Below, piece by piece: positions 36,634 to 45,144 of a stretch of 64,000 bases of DNA; positions within the stretch are counted from its first letter, which is position 1, and every line of letters begins with the position of its first letter. A program made the position numbers and the translations under genes. Source of the DNA: Rhodanobacter sp. B05 (GTDB lineage: Bacteria > Pseudomonadota > Gammaproteobacteria > Xanthomonadales > Rhodanobacteraceae); contig NZ_MUNU01000019.1 in the NCBI RefSeq assembly GCF_002001085.1, forward strand, positions 434,001-498,000, given 5' to 3'. Under the pieces are notes generated by a model. That model was not told where the DNA came from. It made no database searches and was given only the letters and a program-made list of their open reading frames with translations.

Positions 36634-39045
36634 ATGACCACACGCCGCTGGCGCATCCTGCGCGCCGTCCTGCTGAGCCTGCTGGCGCTGCTGCTGATCG
36701 CCTTCGTCGCGGCATGGTGGCTGCTCGCCGGCAGTCGCGCCAGGCTGGATGGCCAGCACAAGCTGGCGGGACTCGACGCCAGCGTCAGCATCAGTCGCGA
36801 CGCGCTGGGCACGGTCACGATCGAGGGCAGCAATCGCGACGACATCAGCTACGCCATGGGCTATGTGCATGCGCAGGAGCGCTTCTTCGAGATGGACCTG
36901 ATGCGACGCATGAGCGCCGGCGAGTTGTCCGCGCTGGTCGGCCCGGCCGCGTTGAAGGTGGACCTCAATCACCGCCGGCATCGCCTGCGTGCCGTGGTCG
37001 AGGCGGCGTATGCACAGATGCCGCCCGCGGAGAAGCGCGCGCTGGATCGCTATCGCGACGGCGTCAATGCAGGTCTGGCCGATCTGCGCGAAAAGCCGTG
37101 GGAATACCTGCTGCTCGGCAGCACGCCGCAACCCTGGCGATCGGAAGACAGCGCCCTGGTCATCGCGGCCATGTATCTGGATCTCAACAGCGACGGCCGC
37201 AACGAACGCGAACTGCGCATGGCGCAGATGCGCTCGGTGCTGCCCGGCGCGCTGGTGGATTTCCTGCTGGCGCCCGACCCCGACTGGGAAGCGCCGCTCA
37301 GCGGTCGGCTCTCGCGTTCGCCGGTGGTTCCCGCCGCGGACGTGTTCGACCTGAGGCAGGGGCTGCCGGCACCCCCTTCGAGCAGCCTCACCGCCGCGCT
37401 TGCGCCGGCGCTGGATGCGCCGCGTCCGGGCAGCAACAGTTTCGCCGTCGCCAGCGCACTGACCGGCAACGGTGCGGCCATGCTGGCCAACGACATGCAC
37501 CTGGGCCTGCGTGTGCCCAACATCTGGTTCCGCACACGCCTGCGTTACCCCGACCCGGGCGCGCCAAACGGCGAGCGCGACGTCAACGGTGTGAGCCTGC
37601 CCGGCACGCCGGCCATGGTGGTCGGTTCCAACGGGCAGATCGCCTGGGGCTTCACCAACAGCTACGGCGACTGGGCCGACTGGGTGCGGGTGCTGCGCGA
37701 TCCGGCCGACCCCGGCCGTTACAAGGTGCCCGAAGGATGGGCAAAGATCGAAACCCACGAGGAACACATCCGGATCAAGGGCCGACCGGACGCCATCCTC
37801 AAGGTCGAGGACACCCGCTGGGGCCCGATCATGGGCAAGGACGCCGACGGCACGCCGCTGGCGCTGGCATGGATCGCACAGCTGCCGCGCGCCTACAACG
37901 TCAACCTGATGCAGTTCGAGCAGATGCCCGACGTGGCGGCCGCGCTGAACCTCGCGCCGCAGCTGGGCATGCCGCCGCAGAACCTGCTGGTGGCCGACAG
38001 CGCTGGCCGGATCGGCTGGACGATCGCCGGCAACAGCATCCCGCTGCGCGCCGGCATCGATCCGCTGCTGCCCTCGGACTGGTCGAAACCGGGCAGCGGC
38101 TGGCAGGGCTGGGCCGCGCCGTCGCAGTATCCGCGCATCGAGCAGCCCGCCGATGACCGGCTGTGGACGGCCAACAACCGCACCGTCGACGGCGCGGCGC
38201 TGGCCCTGCTCGGCGACGGCGGCCATGACCTGGGCGCACGCGCCCGGCAGATCCGCGACGACCTGCACGCACGCGCCAGTTTCGCCCCCGCCGACCTGCT
38301 CGATATCCAGCTGGACGACCACGCTGTATTTCTCGCGCGCTGGCAGGAACTGCTGCAGCAAACCCTGGATGGCAGCAAGGACCCGACGCTGCAACAGCTG
38401 CGCCAGCTCACCCAGGCCTGGCGCGGGCGCGCCGCCATCGACAGCGTCGACTACCGGCTGGTGCGGGCGTTCCGCGACCAGGTCGGCATAGCGGTGCTGG
38501 CACCGTTCGCCGCCCGCGTGAAGCAGCAGCATCCCGATTTCAGCTGGCCCGGCCAGAACAGCGCCGAAGCGGCGGTATGGATGCTGATCCGGCAACAACC
38601 CGCCTGGCTGCTCGATCCGAAATACGCCGACTGGCACGCCCTGCTCGTCGATGCCGCGCGCAAGGTCACCGGCGAGCTCGGCCAGCAACCTGGCGGCCTG
38701 GCTGCGCGTACCTGGGGCGAGCACAACCGCAGCGACATCAACCACGCCCTGTCTCCCGCCCTGCCCGCGTGGCTGGCCCGTTTCATCGACATGCCCGACC
38801 AGCCGCTGCCGGGCGACAACAACATGCCGCGCGTCGCGATGCCGGGATTCGGTGCGTCCGAACGGCTCGACGTGTCGCCGGGCCATGAGGCGCAGGGCAT
38901 CCTGGAAATGCCCGGCGGCCAGAGCGACCACCCGCTGTCGCCGTTCTTCGGCGCCGGGCATGAGGACTGGGTCGAGGGCCGTCCCACCCCGCTGCTGCCG
39001 GGCAAGACCGTGCACACGCTGACGCTTGAACCGGAAGCAGGCTGA
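36634..39045 (+). CDS. penicillin acylase family protein
   Basis: A 803-residue Ntn-hydrolase precursor. An N-terminal signal anchor (about residues 8-32) leads into the A chain (YAMGYVHAQERFFEMDLMRR). The autocleavage site is PGSNSF, with nucleophile Ser267 becoming the new N-terminus of the B chain, followed by AMLANDMHLGLRVP. It ends with GFGASERLDVSPGHEAQG and HPLSPFFGAGHEDW. Relatives cleave penicillins, N-acyl-homoserine lactones or other N-acyl amides; PvdQ-like quorum quenching is possible but untested. A related but decayed C-terminal fragment lies at 44119-44271. Confidence 0.9.
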   Translation: MTTRRWRILRAVLLSLLALLLIAFVAAWWLLAGSRARLDGQHKLAGLDASVSISRDALGTVTIEGSNRDDISYAMGYVHAQERFFEMDLMRRMSAGELSALVGPAALKVDLNHRRHRLRAVVEAAYAQMPPAEKRALDRYRDGVNAGLADLREKPWEYLLLGSTPQPWRSEDSALVIAAMYLDLNSDGRNERELRMAQMRSVLPGALVDFLLAPDPDWEAPLSGRLSRSPVVPAADVFDLRQGLPAPPSSSLTAALAPALDAPRPGSNSFAVASALTGNGAAMLANDMHLGLRVPNIWFRTRLRYPDPGAPNGERDVNGVSLPGTPAMVVGSNGQIAWGFTNSYGDWADWVRVLRDPADPGRYKVPEGWAKIETHEEHIRIKGRPDAILKVEDTRWGPIMGKDADGTPLALAWIAQLPRAYNVNLMQFEQMPDVAAALNLAPQLGMPPQNLLVADSAGRIGWTIAGNSIPLRAGIDPLLPSDWSKPGSGWQGWAAPSQYPRIEQPADDRLWTANNRTVDGAALALLGDGGHDLGARARQIRDDLHARASFAPADLLDIQLDDHAVFLARWQELLQQTLDGSKDPTLQQLRQLTQAWRGRAAIDSVDYRLVRAFRDQVGIAVLAPFAARVKQQHPDFSWPGQNSAEAAVWMLIRQQPAWLLDPKYADWHALLVDAARKVTGELGQQPGGLAARTWGEHNRSDINHALSPALPAWLARFIDMPDQPLPGDNNMPRVAMPGFGASERLDVSPGHEAQGILEMPGGQSDHPLSPFFGAGHEDWVEGRPTPLLPGKTVHTLTLEPEAG

Positions 39046-39150
39046 GCGCCGTCGCGCTTTCGCGAGTACCCGGCACTCGCCCGTCGGCGGGCGCCTCGAA
39101 CACCGGGTTGGCCGGACCGGCCCGGCAGCTCGCAGGAAGGCGTAGAGCAA

Positions 39151-39166
39151 TGTGATATGCATCACA
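39151..39166. promoter_or_regulatory. CRP/Clp-type operator TGTGA-N6-TCACA
   Basis: TGTGATATGCATCACA is a perfect match to the CRP/Clp half sites. It lies 130 bp before the TIR-TPR start, in an AT-rich pocket of a GC-rich region. TATCTT near 39179 could be a -10 box, in which case the site overlaps the -35 area. In this order Clp (a c-di-GMP-responsive CRP homologue) or an FNR-like protein would be the binding factor. Confidence 0.6.
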
Positions 39167-39295
39167 TTATTTGGTGCTATCTTGCGCCGGACGCAGACTA
39201 CCGCCCCGGCAGTTACACGGTTGCCGCCGGCCGTCTCGAAGCGGGGGATCATTCGGCAAGGGACTGCATGACCAGGCACGGGAGTGCCGGATGTC

Positions 39296-41554
39296 ATGAC
39301 GCAGGGCACGGGATCACCAGCGTTCCGGTATTACGCCTTCATCAGCTACAGCCACCAGGACAAGGCCTGGGCCGACTGGCTGCACAAGGCGCTGGAAACC
39401 TATCGCATACCGAAACGGCTGGTCGGCCAGGCCACCACCGCCGGCACCATTCCCGCACGCCTCACGCCGATCTTCCGTGACCGCGACGAACTGGCCACAG
39501 CGCACGATCTCGGCCGCAAGGTCAATGAAGCGCTGACGCAATCGGCCAACCTGATCGTGATCTGCTCGCCGCACTCGGCCGCCTCGCACTGGGTCAACGA
39601 GGAAGTGCTGGCGTGGAAGCGCATCGGCCGGGATGAGCGCATCTTCTGCCTGATCGTGGATGGTGAGCCCAACGCCAGCGACCTGCCCGGGCGCGCAGTG
39701 GAAGAATGTTTTGCGCCGGCACTGCGTTTCCAGCTCGACGCCGCTGGGCAGCCGACCCGTGAACGCACCGAGCCGATCGCGGCCGACGCGCGCGCCGGCA
39801 AGGACGGCAGGAACAACGCCAAGCTGAAACTGATCGCCGGCCTGCTCGATGTCGGTTTCGACGCGCTCAAGCAGCGCGAGCTGCAACGACGCACCCGGCG
39901 CATGACGGCGGTGGCGGCGCTGGCGGTGATCGTGATGGCGGTGACCACCACGCTGGCGATTTTCGCCATCGTTTCGCGCCACGCCGCGGTGGAAGCCAGC
40001 CAGGCCGCCCAGCGCCGGCAGAAACAGGCCGAAGCCCTGGTCGGATTCATGCTCGGCGATCTGAACGACAAGCTGGCGCAGGCATCCCGCCTGGACATCA
40101 TGCAGAGCGTCGACGACAAGGCGATGGCCTACTTCCAGTCGCTGCCGGCCACGGATGTCACCGACGAGGCCCTGGAACAGCGCGCCAAGGCACTGGAGAA
40201 GATCGGCAGCGTGCGTCTGGATCAAGGCAACCTGTCCGGTGCGATGGAGTCGTATCGGGCGGCCCTGCAGCTGTCCAGACACCTCGCCGAGGCAGCGCCC
40301 GGCGACGCGGCGCGGCAAGTTGCCTGTGCCCGGTCGTGGTCCTTCGTCGGCATGACCGACTGGTATCAGGGCAAGCTCGACGCCGCCTGGCGGGATTTCG
40401 AATCCGCGCGGAATATCCTGCGGCGGGCGCGGGCGCGTGCCGGCAATGACCTGTCACTGAAATTCGAGCTGCAGTCCGTCTACAACAATATGGGGCATGT
40501 GCTGGAAGCGCGCGGACAACCGGCTGCCGCGGCCAGCGCGTATCGCAACGTACTGGCGTTGGCACGTGAGCTGGTCGCGGCCAACCCCGACAAGACCGAC
40601 TGGGCATCCGCACTGGGCGACGCGCACAACAATCTCGGCAAGCTGGCCTTGCAGCGCGGCGATCTGGTCGAGGCAGTCGCCGAGTATCGTGCCGATGACG
40701 CGATCGAAACCCGACTTGCCGCCGCCGACCCCAGGAACAATGACCAGCGCGAAAACATGCTGCGCGTGCGCGCCATCCTGGGGCGCACGCTGGCGCTGAC
40801 CGGCGATGTCGAAGCCGGCATCCGCGACCTCCAGCAAGCGGTCGACATCGCTGCCCAGCTGATCGCGATCGCGCCGACGCAAACCAGCTTTCAGGAAAAG
40901 TCCGCGGTCTATCTCGTGCAATTGAGCCGCCTGAAGCGTCTGCACGGGGATTTGCCGGCGGCACAAACGCTGACTGTGCGAGCGCTGGCCACCCTGTCTG
41001 CGCTGACTCGCCAAGAGCCGGCCAACGTTACATGGCAGCAGATTGATGCCGAGGCCCGCAGCGAGCAGGCCGCGCAATCACTGGCCAGCGGGCAAGCCGC
41101 GACGGCGCGGGCGCAGGCGCAGGGCGCCATGAACATCCTGCAACCACTGTTCGCCAAGCAGCCGGATGACCACAGCCTGTTGCTGGATACGCTGACCGCG
41201 AACCTGCTGCTCGCCGATGCCAGCAGCGACGCGCCGGCGGCGCGGCAACTGCGGGAGGAGGCATGGAAAGCGACACAATCCGCGAAGGGCGGCAAGGATG
41301 ACCCGCGCCTGCTCGCCTTGCAGGTAGAGGTGCTGCTTGGCCTGCAGAAGCAGACCGAAGCAAAGCCGTTGATCGAGCGCCTCTGGAACGCCGGCTATCG
41401 CGATCCGGCCCTGCTCGCGATCCTGCGGCGCGCCCAGGTGGACTACCCGGCAAACCCCGCATTCGCGACGCGCATCGCGCAGATCATGCAAACCGACGCC
41501 AGCGCTCCCGCGCCCACCACGCACGCTGCGCCTACGCCGGACCCAAGGCCCTGA
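39296..41554 (+). CDS. membrane-anchored TIR-domain protein with TPR-like C-terminus
   Basis: A 752-residue protein. Residues about 10-150 form a TIR domain: YYAFISYSHQDKAWADWLH, the BB-loop-like region around FRDRDELATAHDLGRKVNEA, and SPHSAASHWVNEEVLAWKR with Glu102/Glu103 in the place of the NADase glutamate. A membrane helix follows (204-227). From about 240 to 720 it is helical and TPR-like (for example LGDAHNNLGKLALQRGDLVEA). ATG 39296 is preferred to GTG 39284. TIR domains often cleave NAD+ or make cyclic ADP-ribose signals; whether this one does is untested. Confidence 0.85.
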   Translation: MTQGTGSPAFRYYAFISYSHQDKAWADWLHKALETYRIPKRLVGQATTAGTIPARLTPIFRDRDELATAHDLGRKVNEALTQSANLIVICSPHSAASHWVNEEVLAWKRIGRDERIFCLIVDGEPNASDLPGRAVEECFAPALRFQLDAAGQPTRERTEPIAADARAGKDGRNNAKLKLIAGLLDVGFDALKQRELQRRTRRMTAVAALAVIVMAVTTTLAIFAIVSRHAAVEASQAAQRRQKQAEALVGFMLGDLNDKLAQASRLDIMQSVDDKAMAYFQSLPATDVTDEALEQRAKALEKIGSVRLDQGNLSGAMESYRAALQLSRHLAEAAPGDAARQVACARSWSFVGMTDWYQGKLDAAWRDFESARNILRRARARAGNDLSLKFELQSVYNNMGHVLEARGQPAAAASAYRNVLALARELVAANPDKTDWASALGDAHNNLGKLALQRGDLVEAVAEYRADDAIETRLAAADPRNNDQRENMLRVRAILGRTLALTGDVEAGIRDLQQAVDIAAQLIAIAPTQTSFQEKSAVYLVQLSRLKRLHGDLPAAQTLTVRALATLSALTRQEPANVTWQQIDAEARSEQAAQSLASGQAATARAQAQGAMNILQPLFAKQPDDHSLLLDTLTANLLLADASSDAPAARQLREEAWKATQSAKGGKDDPRLLALQVEVLLGLQKQTEAKPLIERLWNAGYRDPALLAILRRAQVDYPANPAFATRIAQIMQTDASAPAPTTHAAPTPDPRP

Positions 41555-41612
41555 ATCAAGGCGCTGCGGCCCGCCTCCCCCGCCGCCCACGATCCATGCT
41601 AAGGAGTACATC

Positions 41613-42002
41613 ATGCCCAACGTAACACTCCAGGTCACGTTGAAAGACGGCAGCCTCGACGTCAACCAGTCGGGAAATGGAAACCAGATCGCCCACGGCC
41701 AATCGGTGACGATCACCTGGCATCTGAGCGGCCCGGGCGTGAACCCAGGGTCATTCAATGCGATCGACAACTCAAACCACCCCGGGTTTTCCTGGATTCA
41801 ACCGCCACCATCGGGCGTGTTCGGCCAAGCGCAACTCGCGGACAACGGTGACAAGATCACGATCACCGATGCCAACAACAGCACCAGCTCGAGCGGCGAA
41901 TGGGTCTACCAACTGTGCGCAACAATCAATGGCACCCCGTACTCGACCATAGCCACGCTTCCCACCGGCACCACGACAAACCCGACAATCAAGAACCTCT
42001 AA
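41613..42002 (+). CDS. hypothetical 129-aa protein with TTxNPxIKN tail
   Basis: No family was recognised. The 129 residues are beta-rich and Gly/Asn/Ser/Thr-rich (ITWHLSGPGVNPGSFNAID, ITITDANNSTSSSGEWVYQL), suggesting a small beta-sandwich. There is one Cys and no signal peptide. AAGGAG lies 8 bp before ATG 41613. It is less GC-rich than its neighbours. The last ten residues, TTTNPTIKNL, match the end of the next small protein. It sits between the TIR-TPR and SLOG-SLATT genes on the same strand. Confidence 0.65.
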   Translation: MPNVTLQVTLKDGSLDVNQSGNGNQIAHGQSVTITWHLSGPGVNPGSFNAIDNSNHPGFSWIQPPPSGVFGQAQLADNGDKITITDANNSTSSSGEWVYQLCATINGTPYSTIATLPTGTTTNPTIKNL

Positions 42003-42105
42003 CGGCACCATGCGGGCACCTCGGCGCGGGAAGCAGTAGAGAGGGGAACAAGCAGAGCGTCGACCCGAACGGCAGCATCACACTCAATCAAGCCCGGAGA
42101 CCACC

Positions 42106-42267
42106 ATGTCCAACAACAACAAAGACAATCAGAATCCGCCGGCCGAGCCGCAGCCAGGCGATCCGAACCAGGGGAGCAACCGCGACCCCGATCAGGAGCC
42201 GGAGCTGGAACAGCTCGGGCAGTTTTCGCCAAATACGACGATCAACCCGAAAATCAAGAACACCTGA
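42106..42267 (+). CDS. 53-aa hydrophilic protein with the same C-terminal tail
   Basis: A 53-residue protein, MSNNNKDNQNPPAEPQPGDP at its start, rich in Asn, Pro, Asp, Glu and Gln and so probably disordered. It ends NTTINPKIKNT, which matches TTxNPxIKN at the end of the preceding 129-residue protein. CCCGGAGA lies six bases before ATG 42106, a strong ribosome-binding site. It ends 19 bp before the SLOG-SLATT gene. The shared tail and position argue that it is real, despite its size. No function is known. Confidence 0.6.
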   Translation: MSNNNKDNQNPPAEPQPGDPNQGSNRDPDQEPELEQLGQFSPNTTINPKIKNT

Positions 42268-42286
42268 CGCCTACCAATTGCCTCGC

Positions 42287-44026
42287 ATGGAACAGCGACC
42301 TCGCCTCCTCGCACCCGCCAGCGTACCCCTGGTCATCGGTGTGACCAGCCACCGCAACATTCCCGCGCGCGAAGTCGACCTTGTCCGGCGACGCGTGCGG
42401 GAATTCTTCGCGCAATTGCAGCACGACTTCCCGACCCTTCCGCTGGTGGTGCTGTCGGCACTGGCCGAAGGCGGCGATCAACTGGTGGCCGAGGAAGCCC
42501 TGGCGATCGACGCGCAACTGATCGCACCGCTGCCGCTGCCGCGCGAGCTTTATGTCGAGGACTTCCACTACCCGGCCACCCGCGCCACGTTCGATGCGCT
42601 GTGCGCCCGCGCCCAGGTGATCGACCTGCCCCTGCTGCCGGACAGTACGCACCTCAACATCGGCAGTCACGGACCACAGCGCGACCGCCAGTACGGGCAG
42701 GCCGGCGTATTCATCGCCCGCCACTGCCACCTGCTGCTGGCGATCTGGGACGGCAAGCATTCGGATCGACTCGGCGGCACCGCCCAGGTGGCGCATTATT
42801 TTCTCAGCGGAGCGATGCCGGGATTGATCGAACGCCGCCGCGGCGGACGCCGGCATCTGCTCGGCAGCGGCGACGAGCGGCTGGTCTGCCAGATCGTCTG
42901 TTCCCGTGATGACGCCGACGGCGCACCGTTGTCACCACTGCAACCGGGCCAGCTGCTGTGGCGCACGCAGACCGAGCTGTCGCCGGTCGACGCACCCATG
43001 CCGGAGGCCTTCCACCAGACCTTCGCCCACATGGCCGAGTTCGATGGCGACTGCGTGAAGTACCACGCCGATATCGAAAACAGCGGCGCCGCCGACAAGG
43101 CAGCGCCTGGCGACGACACCACGCTGGCGCGACCGGAGGCGACGTTGTTCCGCGCCGCCGACTGGCTGGCGGTGCATTTCCGTCGCCGCGTCCTGCTGGC
43201 GATGCGGGTCATCTACACATTGGCGGCCGTGATGGGTATCGCCTTCACGATCTACGACAACCTGCCCGACCAAGACGATTTCATCTACGTGTTCCTGCTG
43301 CTGTTCGCCGGCGGCGTCTGGCTGAGCACGCTCGCCAGGCGGCGCGGCTGGCATCGCAAGTACCTGGACTATCGCGCGCTGGCCGAGGGCCTGCGGGTGC
43401 AGGGCTACTGGCGCCGTGCCGGCATCTCGCTGACCGGCGACCCCGAGTTCGCGCAGGACAGTTTCATGCAGAAGCAGGACATCGAGCTGGGCTGGACGCG
43501 CAACGTGATGCGCAGCGCGGGGCTCGGCTACCCACTCGACCCGCCACAGCATCCGGAGCAGGAGTTGGACGCCGTCATCCGTGAATGGGTCGGCGACGCC
43601 GCGCATGGCGGCCAGGTGGATTACTTCCGCAGCAAGGCCGTGCAGCGCACCCGGCAGCACCACATCACCGAGACGCTCGGCTTCGCCAGCCTGTTCGCCG
43701 GCATCGGCATCAGCATCGTGCTGGCGGCGCTGGCCCACCAGCTGTCGGCGAACGCGAAAAACATCCTGGTGGTGATCATGGGCATCCTGTCGATCGTCGC
43801 CGCCGTGCGCGAGGCCTATGCATTCAAGAAGGCCGACAAGGAGCTGATCAAGCAGTATCGCTTCATGCAGCGCATCTTCGACGAGGCGCGCATGGCGCTC
43901 GCCCGGACCGGCGACCCGACCGAACAACGCGAGATCCTGCGCGCACTCGGCGAAGCCGCGCTGGCCGAACATGCCGAGTGGGCGCTGATGCACCGCCAGC
44001 GACCGCTGGAGCACGGCAAGATGTAG
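42287..44026 (+). CDS. SLOG-like sensor fused to SLATT-like transmembrane domains
   Basis: From ATG 42287 the protein is 579 residues. Residues about 10-190 resemble a SLOG (LOG/DprA-like Rossmann) nucleotide-sensing domain: VIGVTSHRNIPA, then LSALAEGGDQLVAEEAL and LLLAIWDGK. The C-terminal part has four hydrophobic helices (about 303-323, 331-350, 463-484, 491-507). Between them lies KYLDYRALAEGLRVQGYWRR, typical of SLATT (SMODS/SLOG-associated 2TM) effectors. Such proteins are predicted membrane-disrupting or signalling effectors in conflict systems. Upstream frame extension from 41900 overlaps the small genes and is rejected. Confidence 0.8.
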   Translation: MEQRPRLLAPASVPLVIGVTSHRNIPAREVDLVRRRVREFFAQLQHDFPTLPLVVLSALAEGGDQLVAEEALAIDAQLIAPLPLPRELYVEDFHYPATRATFDALCARAQVIDLPLLPDSTHLNIGSHGPQRDRQYGQAGVFIARHCHLLLAIWDGKHSDRLGGTAQVAHYFLSGAMPGLIERRRGGRRHLLGSGDERLVCQIVCSRDDADGAPLSPLQPGQLLWRTQTELSPVDAPMPEAFHQTFAHMAEFDGDCVKYHADIENSGAADKAAPGDDTTLARPEATLFRAADWLAVHFRRRVLLAMRVIYTLAAVMGIAFTIYDNLPDQDDFIYVFLLLFAGGVWLSTLARRRGWHRKYLDYRALAEGLRVQGYWRRAGISLTGDPEFAQDSFMQKQDIELGWTRNVMRSAGLGYPLDPPQHPEQELDAVIREWVGDAAHGGQVDYFRSKAVQRTRQHHITETLGFASLFAGIGISIVLAALAHQLSANAKNILVVIMGILSIVAAVREAYAFKKADKELIKQYRFMQRIFDEARMALARTGDPTEQREILRALGEAALAEHAEWALMHRQRPLEHGKM

Positions 44027-44118
44027 GGCATGCAGCCATGCCGTTGACCACCATCCCGGCAACCGCCCGCGCACCGCGCAATACAACGCCAGCAACCCGG
44101 CGACCTCGCCGCGCACAC

Positions 44119-44271
44119 CCGGGCGAGCGCGTCCGCACCGATATCAGACAACCGCTCTCCCGCGCGCTGCCGCACTGGCTCGCCCGCTACATCGACTTGC
44201 CCGACATTGCCGCCCATGGCTTCGGCGCCTCCCAATACCTCGACGTCTCCCGGGGCCACATTGCCTGGAGA
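44119..44271 (+). pseudogene. decayed C-terminal fragment of a penicillin acylase
   Basis: In a frame open from ATG 44038, GERVRTDIRQPLSRALPHWL and ARYIDLPD, then HGFGASQYLDVSRGH, align with GEHNRSDINHALSPALPAWL, ARFIDMPD and GFGASERLDVSPGH of the intact acylase at 38.7-38.9 kb. About 17 of the first 27 residues agree. A block of about 13 residues is missing, and the rest of the enzyme, including the catalytic Ser, is absent. This is a remnant of a paralogous acylase gene, filling most of the 380-bp gap between the SLATT gene and hicA. Confidence 0.7.
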
Positions 44272-44343
44272 GCGCTACACACGCTGAAGCAGAAGTCCAA
44301 GCCGGTGCACTCAGTTTCTACAGATGAGCCGCATACAGGCATC

Positions 44344-44383
44344 GCAACATTTGTGTTGATGTAAACATATATGTTGCTATAGT
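44344..44383 (+). promoter_or_regulatory. hicAB promoter and probable HicB operator
   Basis: TTGATG (44356-44361) and TATAGT (44378-44383) with a 16-bp spacer form a good promoter. GCAACAT (44344-44350) and its inverse ATGTTGC (44371-44377) flank it, and ACATATATGT is a palindrome inside the spacer. This is the expected arrangement for repression by the HicB antitoxin. Confidence 0.55.
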
Positions 44384-44407
44384 GGTGCGACAGAACCAGG
44401 GACGGAC

Positions 44408-44584
44408 ATGAAATACAGCGAATTCATGCGGTGGCTGAAGAGACAAGACGTCAAGTTCGAGCCCGGCAATGGCAGCCACCAAATGCTGAGATACAACGGG
44501 AAAACCTCCGTCTTCCCATCACATGGCTCCAAGGAAATGAAAGAGCCGATACGCAAGAAGATCCTGAAGGATCTCGGCCTGTAA
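44408..44584 (+). CDS. hicA: HicA-type mRNA interferase toxin
   Basis: A 58-residue double-stranded RNA-binding-fold toxin, MKYSEFMRWLKRQDVKFEPG at its start. The catalytic His is in GNGSHQMLRY (GSH motif), and the C-terminus has IRKKILKDLGL. It has the length typical of HicA and would cleave mRNA and stop growth when free of HicB. AGGGACGG precedes the ATG. It is followed 70 bp later by hicB, and it is AT-richer than surrounding genes, which suggests horizontal origin. Confidence 0.85.
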   Translation: MKYSEFMRWLKRQDVKFEPGNGSHQMLRYNGKTSVFPSHGSKEMKEPIRKKILKDLGL

Positions 44585-44654
44585 GGCCAACGGCCATGAC
44601 TCACGGTACCTCGCCATCCGCCCACAAGCCCTCGATCGTCGCAGGATTTACATC

Positions 44655-45077
44655 ATGAAATACCCCGTCAAACTCCAACACCTCGGCGACGATGAAATCA
44701 TGGTCACCTGCCCCGACCTGCCCGCCATGACATCGGTGGGCATCGGCGAAGATGATGCTCTGCGGCAAGCTGTCGACGGCATATCAAGCGCCCTGCAAAT
44801 CCTCATCGACGACCGCCAAGCCATCCCGGAACCGAGCGCCGCCAAGCGCGGCATGAAACTGGTCGAACTGCCACCACTGGCCGTGGCCAAGATCGGCCTT
44901 TACCAGGCCATGCTTCAGCACGGCATCCGCAAATCCGAACTGGGCCGCCGCCTGCAGGTGCATCTGCCGCAAATCGACCGGCTGATCGATCTGCGCCACA
45001 AGTCGAAACTGGACCAGGTGCAGGCCGCGCTGGAGGCTGTCGGCTATCGCCTGGAGATCAAGGTGATGGCGGCATAG
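44655..45077 (+). CDS. hicB: HicB-type antitoxin
   Basis: A 140-residue protein with the HicB N-terminal fold (MVTCPDLPAMTSVGIGEDDA, then ISSALQILIDDRQAIPEPS) and a C-terminal helix-turn-helix (YQAMLQHGIRKSELGRRLQV, then HLPQIDRL). It neutralises HicA and binds the operator at 44344-44383 through the HTH. The gene order is toxin then antitoxin, the usual order for this family. Confidence 0.88.
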   Translation: MKYPVKLQHLGDDEIMVTCPDLPAMTSVGIGEDDALRQAVDGISSALQILIDDRQAIPEPSAAKRGMKLVELPPLAVAKIGLYQAMLQHGIRKSELGRRLQVHLPQIDRLIDLRHKSKLDQVQAALEAVGYRLEIKVMAA

Positions 45078-45144
45078 ACGGCTACCCAAGGCCGCATCGA
45101 CAGCCATACGCTTCTCACCCAACTCACCTGCGAGCATAAAAACC

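Noticed and set aside
41900-42286. 129-codon N-terminal extension of the SLOG-SLATT frame
   Set aside because: It overlaps the two small genes and is Arg/Pro-rich without similarity; ATG 42287 begins the conserved domain.
44038-44364. Possible 108-residue gene between the SLATT gene and hicA
   Set aside because: Its middle is homologous to the acylase C-terminus while its ends are arbitrary, so it is better treated as a decayed fragment.
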